DNA of 64,000 nt from Sinomicrobium sp. Lineage in GTDB: Bacteria; Bacteroidota; Bacteroidia; Flavobacteriales; Flavobacteriaceae. The notes beneath the pieces were generated by a model. The model was not told the DNA's origin. It made no database searches and was given only the letters and a program-made list of their open reading frames with translations. The position numbers and the translations under genes were made by a program. The stretch covers positions 62,001 through 126,000 of the forward strand of contig JAJUFH010000004.1 of assembly GCA_029266035.1 (NCBI GenBank). The letters are read 5' to 3'. Of the stretch, positions 48,249-56,150 are shown one piece after another. The stretch's first letter is position 1; each line of letters opens with the position of its first letter.

Positions 48249-49874
48249 CTAACCGAGGAAGGGGTATCTGTAATCTTCCGGAGATACAAAGGTTTCCTTG
48301 ATAAGGCGTGGTGAGATCCATCGCATCAGGTTGAGTGCAGATCCTGCCTTGTCGTTGGTTCCGGAAGCTCTGGCACCGCCAAAAGGCTGTTGTCCTACTA
48401 CGGCTCCGGTAGGTTTGTCGTTGATATAGAAATTTCCGGCACTGTTTTCAAGTACTTTAGTAGCTTCTTCTACGGCATAGCGATCGTTGGAGAACACCGC
48501 TCCGGTAAGCGCGTATTCTGAGGTGCCATCTACCAGCTTAAGGGCTTCTGTCCATTGCTCGTCTTCGTATACGTAAACGGTAACTACCGGCCCGAACAAT
48601 TCGGTGGTCATGGTTTTGTATTTCGGATCGGTGGTAAGTATCACCGTAGGCGCGATAAAATACCCTTTAGATTTGTCGTAGGTACCTCCTGCGACGATTT
48701 CGGCTTCCGGATCGGCCTTGGCCTGATCGATATAACTAGTCAGTTTGTCGAAGGAGTTTTCGTGTATTACGGCTGTGATAAAGTTGCCCATGTCTTCCGG
48801 TGATCCCATTTTGAAAGAGGCGAGGTCCTCTTTGACAAAGTCGAGTACCTCTGTGGCTAGTGATTTTGGGAGGTAAACTCTTGAAGCTGCGCTGCATTTT
48901 TGCCCTTGAAATTCAAAAGCTCCTCTCGAAATGGCCGTAGCCACTTGTTTGGCATTTGCACTGGGATGGGCGATGATAAAGTCTTTTCCTCCGGTCTCAC
49001 CTACTATCCTCGGATAGGTTTTATAGGTGTTGATATTGGCGCCTATTTTAGTCCATATACTTTTAAAGACATTGGTAGAACCGGTAAAGTGTATTCCGGC
49101 AAAATCCGGACTGGCCAATACGGTGTCAGTAATCATTACGGGGTCGCCGTATACTACGTTGATCACCCCGTCGGGTACCCCAGCTTCTTTGAAAACATCT
49201 ACAATAACTTTGGCTGAAAACACCTGACTATCGCTGGGTTTCCAAACTACAGTGTTCCCCATCAAGGCAGCGCTAGACGGAAGGTTTCCGGCAATAGCGG
49301 TAAAGTTAAAGGGCGTAATGGCATATACAAAACCTTCGAGTGGACGGTATTCTACGCGGTTCCAAATCCCTTCAGAAGATTCGGGTTGGTCGTTGTATAT
49401 CTGTGTCATGTATTCCACATTAAAACGCAGAAAATCTACTATCTCACAAGCTGAATCAATCTCTGCCTGATGAATATTTTTCGACTGACCGATCATAGTT
49501 GAGGCGTTCATCTTTGCACGGTAGGGACCAGCGATGAGATCGGCCGCGCGTAGAAATATAGCAGCGCGTTGCTCCCAAGAAAGTGCCGCCCATTTATTAC
49601 GGGCCTCAAGAGCGGTAGAAATGGCTTTTTCAATATGTGCTTTCTCGGCGAGGTGATACTGCCCTACCACATGCTGATGGTCGTGTGGAGGAGTGATGGA
49701 TCGGGTGTTGTCGGTACGTAATTCTTCGCTGCCTATATACAGAGGGATATCGACCGAACCATTGAAGTATTCCTTGTACTGTTTTAAAACTTCCTCTCTT
49801 TCCGGACTGCCTGGGGCGTATGACTTTACAGGCTCATTGACCGCCACCGGAACGTGAAAAAAACCTTTTCCCAT
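48249..49874 (-). CDS. pruA: L-glutamate gamma-semialdehyde dehydrogenase (1-pyrroline-5-carboxylate dehydrogenase)
   Basis: GIHFTGSTNVFKSI, GETGGKDFIIAHPSA, GAFEFQGQKCSAASRVY. Confidence 0.95.
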   Translation of the reverse strand: MGKGFFHVPVAVNEPVKSYAPGSPEREEVLKQYKEYFNGSVDIPLYIGSEELRTDNTRSITPPHDHQHVVGQYHLAEKAHIEKAISTALEARNKWAALSWEQRAAIFLRAADLIAGPYRAKMNASTMIGQSKNIHQAEIDSACEIVDFLRFNVEYMTQIYNDQPESSEGIWNRVEYRPLEGFVYAITPFNFTAIAGNLPSSAALMGNTVVWKPSDSQVFSAKVIVDVFKEAGVPDGVINVVYGDPVMITDTVLASPDFAGIHFTGSTNVFKSIWTKIGANINTYKTYPRIVGETGGKDFIIAHPSANAKQVATAISRGAFEFQGQKCSAASRVYLPKSLATEVLDFVKEDLASFKMGSPEDMGNFITAVIHENSFDKLTSYIDQAKADPEAEIVAGGTYDKSKGYFIAPTVILTTDPKYKTMTTELFGPVVTVYVYEDEQWTEALKLVDGTSEYALTGAVFSNDRYAVEEATKVLENSAGNFYINDKPTGAVVGQQPFGGARASGTNDKAGSALNLMRWISPRLIKETFVSPEDYRYPFLG

Positions 49875-50101
49875 GCTCAGATTAATTTTAAGTGTTAAGT
49901 GTATTCTTTCTTAAACCCTGTAAAAACAGGAGAAATGTAACAATATTGCAGCCAAAGGTAAGAAATACAAAAAATCTACCATCGATAAAGAGGGAAGAAT
50001 TTTGAAGTAATTCTCAATGTAATAAACTTATATCTCAGCTGTTATATTAGATTTCGGGTCAAGAACTGTGCATTTATTGTAAAATTGCAGTGATAAAAGT
50101 A

Positions 50102-50147
50102 AAGCCGGAAGCGTTTTGTCAGAGAATGACACTACAGCTTCCGGCTT
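50102..50147 (-). terminator. Hairpin aagccggaagc/gcttccggctt downstream of the 50179-50700 gene
   Basis: 11-bp perfect stem. Confidence 0.65.
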
Positions 50148-50178
50148 ATATTTATAAAACAAGTACTTTAACCTAAAC

Positions 50179-50700
50179 CTATTTGTTGTTAGGATTGCGA
50201 AGTTTCAGTTCTCGAACAACCGATTGGTAATTATTGATATCTACATTAGATTCTGCAATAAAATCGGCGGGTGCTACTACAATTCTGAAAAGTTGATTCT
50301 GTGTATATGAGGTATCCAATGTTCCTAGGTCAGCGATATTTCCATCGAGAAATACTTTTACTTCTCCGAATGTGTGGTCGTAGTTGTATTCTAAGATATC
50401 ACCGTTTGTAAAGTATACACTTTGTGGCAGTAACTTCCATATATTAATGTCACCTTCCGGGTCGTCATAGAATTCTGAAGAGTGATATACTAAAACAGCA
50501 TCTGATTCATAGACTTCGATACCCTCATCTTCAAAGAACAGAGTATAACTAAAATCATTTTGTTCCGTGAGGTCTATTGTAAAATCATAGGTCATACCTA
50601 TAAATCCGTCTTGACCATTTTCACCGGGAGGGCCTTGGTCGCCTTCACAGGAAATAAATACAAGGGGTAGTGCTAATAGTAGTGCAAAAATCTTTTTCAT
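50179..50700 (-). CDS. Lipoprotein with short collagen-like Gly-X-Y stretch
   Basis: Lipobox FISC EGDQGPPGENGQDGFIGMT. Confidence 0.75.
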   Translation of the reverse strand: MKKIFALLLALPLVFISCEGDQGPPGENGQDGFIGMTYDFTIDLTEQNDFSYTLFFEDEGIEVYESDAVLVYHSSEFYDDPEGDINIWKLLPQSVYFTNGDILEYNYDHTFGEVKVFLDGNIADLGTLDTSYTQNQLFRIVVAPADFIAESNVDINNYQSVVRELKLRNPNNK

Positions 50701-50711
50701 CGTTTTTGTTT

Positions 50712-51581
50712 TTAATTGTTGATAAAGGTAATAATTTTCTTAATAAGCCCTGGGTCGCCGAGAATTTTCCGATGCCCGAGCTCACTGGTAATCATCAGTT
50801 GGCCATTGGGCAATTGTTTCGCAATACTCTGAGCAGCGCCCACGGGTACGTCGAGGTCGTCTTTATCGTGAATCACCAGGGTAGGTATACTCACTTCCGA
50901 TGCTGCAAGGCTGGCCGACAACTGATTGATGTCGAAACCTATCTTCCGGTCGAATTTCTTTTTTATACGATGCCCAATTTCGTCTTTTAATCCCAACATC
51001 CGCACAAAATCTACTGCGATATCCTCTACCATATCTCCGGCGCCTATGGTGACCAGCTTTTCGAGTTTTATCCCTCTTTTTACCGCGTTGAGCAGCGCCA
51101 TTCCGCCCAAAGAGTGTCCGACAGCTGCTTTAAAGGGGCCGTATTCTTTTTCCAACATCATTACCGCATCGATAAACTCCGACATATCGGAAGTTTTTCC
51201 GGCAGCTTTACCATGAGCGGGGGCGTCAAAACTTACCGTGGCATACCCGGCTTGCAGCAAGGCATCGGCAATTTTTACCAGTTGTGTACCCCGACCGCTC
51301 CAGCCGTGAACCAGCAAAACCCTTTGCTCACTCTGGCCGTATTCGTACACTACAATTTCCTTGCCAATTTGTGGAATGATGTGTTTGTGTTGGCTGCTCT
51401 GTCGATCCATATGCCGTTCCCGTTTGGGTAGCGGATAGCGAAACGGACTGATAAAGAGCCGGGATGCAAATTGGGTAGCGAGTGCCGGAGAGAGCGATTG
51501 TAATAGTTTGCCGGTAAGCCTGATACTTTTAGGGATGGCGATGGATTGCTGATATCCCGCGGTATTTTTCTGCTTGTTCAC
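50712..51581 (-). CDS. Alpha/beta hydrolase
   Basis: VLLVHGWSGRGTQL, VSFDAPAHGKAAGK, AVGHSLGGMALLNA. Confidence 0.9.
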   Translation of the reverse strand: MNKQKNTAGYQQSIAIPKSIRLTGKLLQSLSPALATQFASRLFISPFRYPLPKRERHMDRQSSQHKHIIPQIGKEIVVYEYGQSEQRVLLVHGWSGRGTQLVKIADALLQAGYATVSFDAPAHGKAAGKTSDMSEFIDAVMMLEKEYGPFKAAVGHSLGGMALLNAVKRGIKLEKLVTIGAGDMVEDIAVDFVRMLGLKDEIGHRIKKKFDRKIGFDINQLSASLAASEVSIPTLVIHDKDDLDVPVGAAQSIAKQLPNGQLMITSELGHRKILGDPGLIKKIITFINN

Positions 51582-51678
51582 TTTTTAGTTTATTAGTTCT
51601 GAGTTCGTAGTTTGTTAGTGGGCTTTGCTCGGTCACTCGGTCACCTTTGAAACATCGTTTAATTATAAGCGGTAACTG

Positions 51679-51725
51679 AGGTGGCTGAGTGCTCCCGACT
51701 CGTTGGGAGTGTATCGAAGCCTCGA
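51679..51725. repeat. Dispersed GGTGGCTGAGTGCTCCCG...CGGGAGTGTATCGAAGCC-type palindromic repeat
   Basis: aggtggctgagtgctcccgactcgttgggagtgtatcgaagcctcga with internal ctccc/gggag stem. Confidence 0.65.
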
Positions 51726-51795
51726 ATGTTATAAAACTTGCAAGTTAATTCAATGTTTTTAAGTGGCAATATGGCTTTAGTGGGTTTTAACAGCT

Positions 51796-53118
51796 TTAGG
51801 TAATAGTTGTCTTATTGCTACGAGCTTTATTGCGTTGTATTTCGCTAAGGGTTTTTCCTCTGTCGTTGTAGTCATTAGGTTGTTTGGCACTGCCTATTTT
51901 TTGTGAAGAATAAATGCCCGAATGCCCTGAAAAGAGATAGGCGGTGATACAGGCCAAAGCGATGTATATGCCGCTTTCAATACCGAAGAGTTCGATGCCC
52001 ATTACGGTACAGGCGAGAGGGGTATTGGTAGCTCCTGAGAATACGGCTACAAAGCCCATACCAGCCAGCAGCGCAGCGGGCAGCGGAATAAACAGCGAGA
52101 GGGCATTGCCCAAGGTGGCACCGATAAAGAAGAGCGGAGTTACCTCGCCGCCTTTAAAGCCTGCTCCCAGCGTAAAGGCAGTAAAGAGTAGCTTGAGCAT
52201 AAAATCGTAGGGGAGTACCGGTGAGTTGAAAGCGTCGGCAATTACCGGCAGTCCGAGGCCTAAGTAACGAGTACTGTCGGTGGTAAATACAATCAGGGCG
52301 ATGACAATACCTCCTAAAACTGGTCGGAGTGGAGGATATTTTACAGCAGATTGGAAAAAGCTGCTGAAAAAGTGTACCGCTCGAGAAAAGAGCAATGCGG
52401 TAAGTCCGAAACACAATCCTGCAAACAGTGCCCACAACAGTAGAGAAGGAGCCATGTTTGGTACAAAATCTACGCTGTAGTGCGAATGCCCTACGCCCCA
52501 CCACCTACAGCTGTAATCTGCAATGATGGCTGTGATAAAGGCGGGAATAAGAGCTTCGTATCTCATTTTGCCGATAAGCAGCACTTCGAGAGCAAAAATC
52601 GCCCCGGCCAGTGGTGTTCCGAAAACCGAGGCAAACCCTGCGCTGATACCCGATATGAGAAGTATACGACGATCTGAAGGGGAAAGTCGGAACAATTTGG
52701 TAAACTGGTCGGCTATAGCTCCGCCCATTTGTACGGCAGTACCTTCCCTTCCCGCAGACCCTCCGAAAAGGTGGGTAATTACCGTACCGAAAAGAACTAA
52801 TGGCGCCATTTTAAGCGGAATAACTTGGCGAGGGTGGTGAAACTCCTCCAAAAGCTGATTGTTGCCCTTTACCACATCCTGCCCCCAATAGTGATAGGTG
52901 AGCCCGATAATAAGTCCGCCCAAAGGGAGTAGTGCCACAATCCAATGGTGATCGCCGCGATAGTTGGTAACCCATTGAAGTGAGAAGAGCAAGAGGGCAG
53001 AGGCCGAACCTGCGAGTATACCTATGGGAATAGCGAGCAGCAGCCATTTTCCTAAAAAGATAAGAGAGGAAATCTTTGTGATTTTCCGAAGCTGTGAGTA
53101 GAGTTCTTTAGGTGTCAT
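51796..53118 (-). CDS. CLC-family antiporter, probably fluoride/proton (CLC-F clade)
   Basis: GREGTAVQMG; KGNNQLLEEFHHP in place of GSGIP; GAGFKGGEVTPLFFIGATLGNAL; fluoride riboswitch upstream. Confidence 0.9.
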   Translation of the reverse strand: MTPKELYSQLRKITKISSLIFLGKWLLLAIPIGILAGSASALLLFSLQWVTNYRGDHHWIVALLPLGGLIIGLTYHYWGQDVVKGNNQLLEEFHHPRQVIPLKMAPLVLFGTVITHLFGGSAGREGTAVQMGGAIADQFTKLFRLSPSDRRILLISGISAGFASVFGTPLAGAIFALEVLLIGKMRYEALIPAFITAIIADYSCRWWGVGHSHYSVDFVPNMAPSLLLWALFAGLCFGLTALLFSRAVHFFSSFFQSAVKYPPLRPVLGGIVIALIVFTTDSTRYLGLGLPVIADAFNSPVLPYDFMLKLLFTAFTLGAGFKGGEVTPLFFIGATLGNALSLFIPLPAALLAGMGFVAVFSGATNTPLACTVMGIELFGIESGIYIALACITAYLFSGHSGIYSSQKIGSAKQPNDYNDRGKTLSEIQRNKARSNKTTIT

Positions 53119-53172
53119 ATCAAAATAGCATCAATACATACCAAGCCTTTTTCCGCCGTAGGGAAAAGCTCG

Positions 53173-53228
53173 ATACAGGCGCCATCATCCTTTGTATAAA
53201 GGCGGTTTCCGGCAGACACCATTGCCAC
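53173..53228 (-). ncRNA. Fluoride riboswitch (crcB-type) aptamer
   Basis: Minus strand: GTGGCAATGGTGTCTGCCGGAAACCGCCTTTATACAAAGGATGATGGCGCCTGTA; helices GGCA/TGCC, CCTTT/AAAGG and GGTGTC/GGCGCC all form; conserved ATGG, AAAC, TGATG blocks in order; about 55 nt upstream of the CLC start. Confidence 0.92.
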
Positions 53229-53479
53229 TGATGCAGTAACAGTGGGCAAAATTAGTGAAAAATGCTAAAATTTGAGCTACTGTAAACTCCCAATCATCTA
53301 TTTAGAGCTGTAGGTAAGGACGATTTTCTTCGTTTTAAAAGTAATTTCCTACTATTTTGTAAAAGAATATCTTTAATTTAGTTGTGCATCCGTTTAATCT
53401 TTACTACCTTGCCGAATATATAATTCAATATTTAATTTGGTATTTTTTTATTTAACCTTAATTTTTAAACGTATTTATT

Positions 53480-53866
53480 ATGTCATTTAAAGCAACTTTG
53501 GAAGTAGGTGGGAAGAAAGTGAATATTCTCTCTGCCAATTACGACATGGCCCAGGAAGTAGACGCTACCGGGCGTCCTTCTTCTGTAACAAGAGGAGGGA
53601 GAATCTATCTGACTGTTGAATCTACTGGAGACTCGTTTTTCTTTGAGTGGATGACCAACAATTTTGAGCGCAAGAACGGTACCATTACCTATGTAAAGCG
53701 CGATACCGATGCCAAGCTCCGGGAGGTTCACTTTACGGAAGGGTATATGGTGAAGTACAAGGAAATTTTTGACGCTTCAGGGAGAAACCCCTTGACAGAG
53801 ACATTTACCATTTCGTGCCGAGCAATCTCCAGCGGAGGTGGAGAGCACATCAACGAGTGGGTATAA
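53480..53866 (+). CDS. Type VI secretion system tube protein (TssD/Hcp), Bacteroidetes type
   Basis: MSFKATLEVGGKKVNILSANYDMAQEVDATGRPSSVTRGGRIYLTVEST...LTETFTISCRAISSGGGEHINEWV. Confidence 0.88.
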   Translation: MSFKATLEVGGKKVNILSANYDMAQEVDATGRPSSVTRGGRIYLTVESTGDSFFFEWMTNNFERKNGTITYVKRDTDAKLREVHFTEGYMVKYKEIFDASGRNPLTETFTISCRAISSGGGEHINEWV

Positions 53867-53918
53867 CACAGCAAATTATTGACCTTTTAAATCAGGTTGA
53901 ATGTTGCATTATAAATAG

Positions 53919-53947
53919 AGGCCGTTCTGAAAAGAGCGGTCTTTTTT
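53919..53947 (+). terminator. Terminator after hcp: gaggccgttctgaaaagagcggtctttttt
   Basis: Imperfect stem plus T-run. Confidence 0.7.
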
Positions 53948-53981
53948 GTTTGGAATAATTTGTTTTGTGAAATTTAAATTA

Positions 53982-54274
53982 TCACCTTTTCCATCTATCG
54001 GGATTGAGGGAAGTGTGAAAAACTGCAGCTACAACAATAGTTTTATTTGGTTTATCGATGCTGTAGTGGATCATAAAAGGAAATATATTAAAACAGCACA
54101 TCGAGTGTCCTTATATCGAATGGCATATGCCTCTGGGTTTTTTCTGATGAACAAGACTTTAGAACGGGTCTCCTTGGTAAAGCGTTTACCTAGTCCCTTT
54201 TGTTGAGAGTCATACCAAGAGGCAGTTTCCAAAACATCCAGTTTAGCAAGTGGTAAGATTACAGCATCGTACAT
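53982..54274 (-). pseudogene. ParE/RelE-family toxin, frameshifted
   Basis: Frame 1 MYDAVILPLAKLDVLETASWYDSQQKGLGKRF...YAIRYKDTRCAV is cut by a frameshift at GCTGTTTTAA; the shifted frame continues FNIFPFMIHYSIDKPNKTIVVAAVFHTSLNPDRWKR* to 53982, giving a normal ~97 aa ParE. Confidence 0.85.
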
Positions 54275-54499
54275 TTAGAGGTCTTTTTCAATGTCGTCTA
54301 TAGCACTGTCAAAATCTATGGCCTGTTCGGGTTCTTTCTTGTAATTTTCGAGGCGTTCATTTACTTCGTCAATTTGCCAGTCAGGTATGTCAAATTGTTC
54401 AATGTCTTTATACCTGTTCTTGAGTTCATTCCATTCTGAAATCGGGATAAAAACTCCGGTTGTTTTACCTTTATTATCTGAAATATATTGAAGGCTCAT
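54275..54499 (-). CDS. Antitoxin of ParDE/RelBE-type module
   Basis: MSLQYISDNKGKTTGVFIPISEWNELKNRYKDIEQ...; directly abuts the toxin; start trimmed from 54553. Confidence 0.78.
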   Translation of the reverse strand: MSLQYISDNKGKTTGVFIPISEWNELKNRYKDIEQFDIPDWQIDEVNERLENYKKEPEQAIDFDSAIDDIEKDL

Positions 54500-54669
54500 A
54501 ATTACATTATTTTTTTGATGATTTGTAGAATGTAGTGTGGTCTGATAGAGCACTCTAGATGCTTTATACAGTTCTTTCTAAGTGAGAACAACACAAATAT
54601 ACGTCATTTTAAGATTAAAATAAAAACGAATTAATTCGGTAATATTAAGGTTAGCACAGAGCTACTTCA

Positions 54670-55368
54670 CTACATCAATACAGCACAACATATAGCTACG
54701 GCTATGGCTGCACCGAAGCTGAGTAGGGTTCCTATAAGGATGTATTCGGTGAGCTTTCGGTCTTTGGCGCGGGTGAGGTCGCTGAAGCGGAAGATGGATT
54801 TGGCGGCGATGAGAAAGCCTACGCCTTCCCAGTGATCGGTGACGATAAAGACAAAAACGAGCAAGCGTTCGAGTATACCGATATATTTGCCGGCATTCTG
54901 TAGAGAGTCGTCTGGAGTCATGCCTGTTTCAGGAGTGTATATCGATATAGTAACCCTGATAAGGATAGAGGTGGGGAAGCTGAGAAACAGTGCTCCTGTG
55001 AGCAGAAGCCATTGGTCTTGTGTAAGCGAAAAGGAGGGAGGGGTATCAGTGGCGAACACCCATATTGCAATAATAGCCAGTAGGTGTAGTACTTGATCGG
55101 TAAAAAATAGCAGGCGTTTGTTTCGCGGATTTTGCAACAGCAGTTTTCCGGCGTCAATAATCAGATGTGTAAGGCCTATGGCTACGGGAAGATACCACAT
55201 TTCGGTATTCCAGCAGAGGATCAATACGAGTAGGGCGTGTATCAGAGCGTGCAGGTACAGTTTTGCAGAGGCGAGTTTCTTCTCTTCTTTTTCACTCACC
55301 CAGCTGTCGGGTTGTAGTATAAAGTCGCCTATGAGATGTGCAAGCAGCAATTTCAAAAAGAGTTCCAT
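54670..55368 (-). CDS. DUF3307 domain-containing multi-pass membrane protein
   Basis: LLLAHLIGDFILQPDSWVSEKEEKKLASAKLYLHALIHALLVL; several TMs with buried His/Asp. Confidence 0.85.
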   Translation of the reverse strand: MELFLKLLLAHLIGDFILQPDSWVSEKEEKKLASAKLYLHALIHALLVLILCWNTEMWYLPVAIGLTHLIIDAGKLLLQNPRNKRLLFFTDQVLHLLAIIAIWVFATDTPPSFSLTQDQWLLLTGALFLSFPTSILIRVTISIYTPETGMTPDDSLQNAGKYIGILERLLVFVFIVTDHWEGVGFLIAAKSIFRFSDLTRAKDRKLTEYILIGTLLSFGAAIAVAICCAVLM

Positions 55369-55389
55369 AACAATGGTTTTGGTTTAAGA

Positions 55390-56028
55390 TCACTTTGTTT
55401 CGGGGGGATTGTGATACCTGAGTTGATCGACTTTTTGTCTGTACATAGCGTCTATAGCTGTGATTTCGTCCATATAGGCGCGTTTCTGTCGTTCACTCAC
55501 CGTATTTTGCTTGATCCCTATCATGGCTCCCAGCTCCTTTTGTGACAGTGAAGGCTGGGCCATGGTGAGCTTTACAATCTCTGCCGAGTTTGAGGTCCAA
55601 TTGTCCATCGCGATAAGTCCGAGACGGAAATAGAGATTGAGTTCTTCGTCTGTTTGGTGGACCCCTGTTTTAATGGCGAGCTTGCTCCTTTCTTCTTTTA
55701 GCCGCTCAAAGAGTTCGCCCGAATAGATAAAGGCCGTTCCGTTAGATTCGGATACGGAGCCTCCCTCGTGGGTCTTATCACCTATTCCTATGGCCATTCG
55801 CACGTCGAGCTCCCTGAGGGTCTTTATGCAGGCCTTGATGTATACCGCCGCACGGAAAGCATTGTAGTAGTCTTGTATTTCTACCTGAAAACTGTCGCCT
55901 CTAAAAATCTCCCAATATTTTTCGGATACAGCCACTTCCGATAAGGCTTTTTTAAGAGGACCGAGCCACAAGTCGGGCGATGACGAGGCTCTCGAATTGA
56001 CGATATCTCCTGTAATAACACTGATCAT
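55390..56028 (-). CDS. SatD family protein with C-terminal HTH
   Basis: MISVITGDIVNSR, FRGDSFQVEI, VRMAIGIGD, HTH LSQKELGAMIGIKQNTVSERQKRA. Confidence 0.85.
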   Translation of the reverse strand: MISVITGDIVNSRASSSPDLWLGPLKKALSEVAVSEKYWEIFRGDSFQVEIQDYYNAFRAAVYIKACIKTLRELDVRMAIGIGDKTHEGGSVSESNGTAFIYSGELFERLKEERSKLAIKTGVHQTDEELNLYFRLGLIAMDNWTSNSAEIVKLTMAQPSLSQKELGAMIGIKQNTVSERQKRAYMDEITAIDAMYRQKVDQLRYHNPPETK

Positions 56029-56050
56029 AACACAAATATCGGTTAATTAT

Positions 56051-56126
56051 ACGATATTTCAAAATATCGTGCAATGAAACGATATTTTAAATTATCGTCT
56101 TAAAAGGCGATATGTAGAAATATCGT
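56051..56126. promoter_or_regulatory. Array of three 20-bp palindromes (consensus ACGATATTTNAAAATATCGT) at exact 28-bp spacing, plus a fourth half-site
   Basis: 56051-56070 acgatatttcaaaatatcgt; 56079-56098 acgatattttaaattatcgt; 56107-56126 gcgatatgtagaaatatcgt; half-site aaatatcgg 56034-56042 in phase. Confidence 0.85.
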
Positions 56127-56150
56127 GTACAGAGATGATACTCAGGCTAA

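Noticed and set aside
54071-54274. Genuine 67-aa short toxin
   Set aside because: The shifted frame continues with a typical ParE C-terminus, so truncation by frameshift explains it better.
56051-56126. CRISPR-like mini array
   Set aside because: 8-bp linkers are too short for spacers, repeats are imperfect palindromes, and the position directly upstream of an HTH gene fits an operator.
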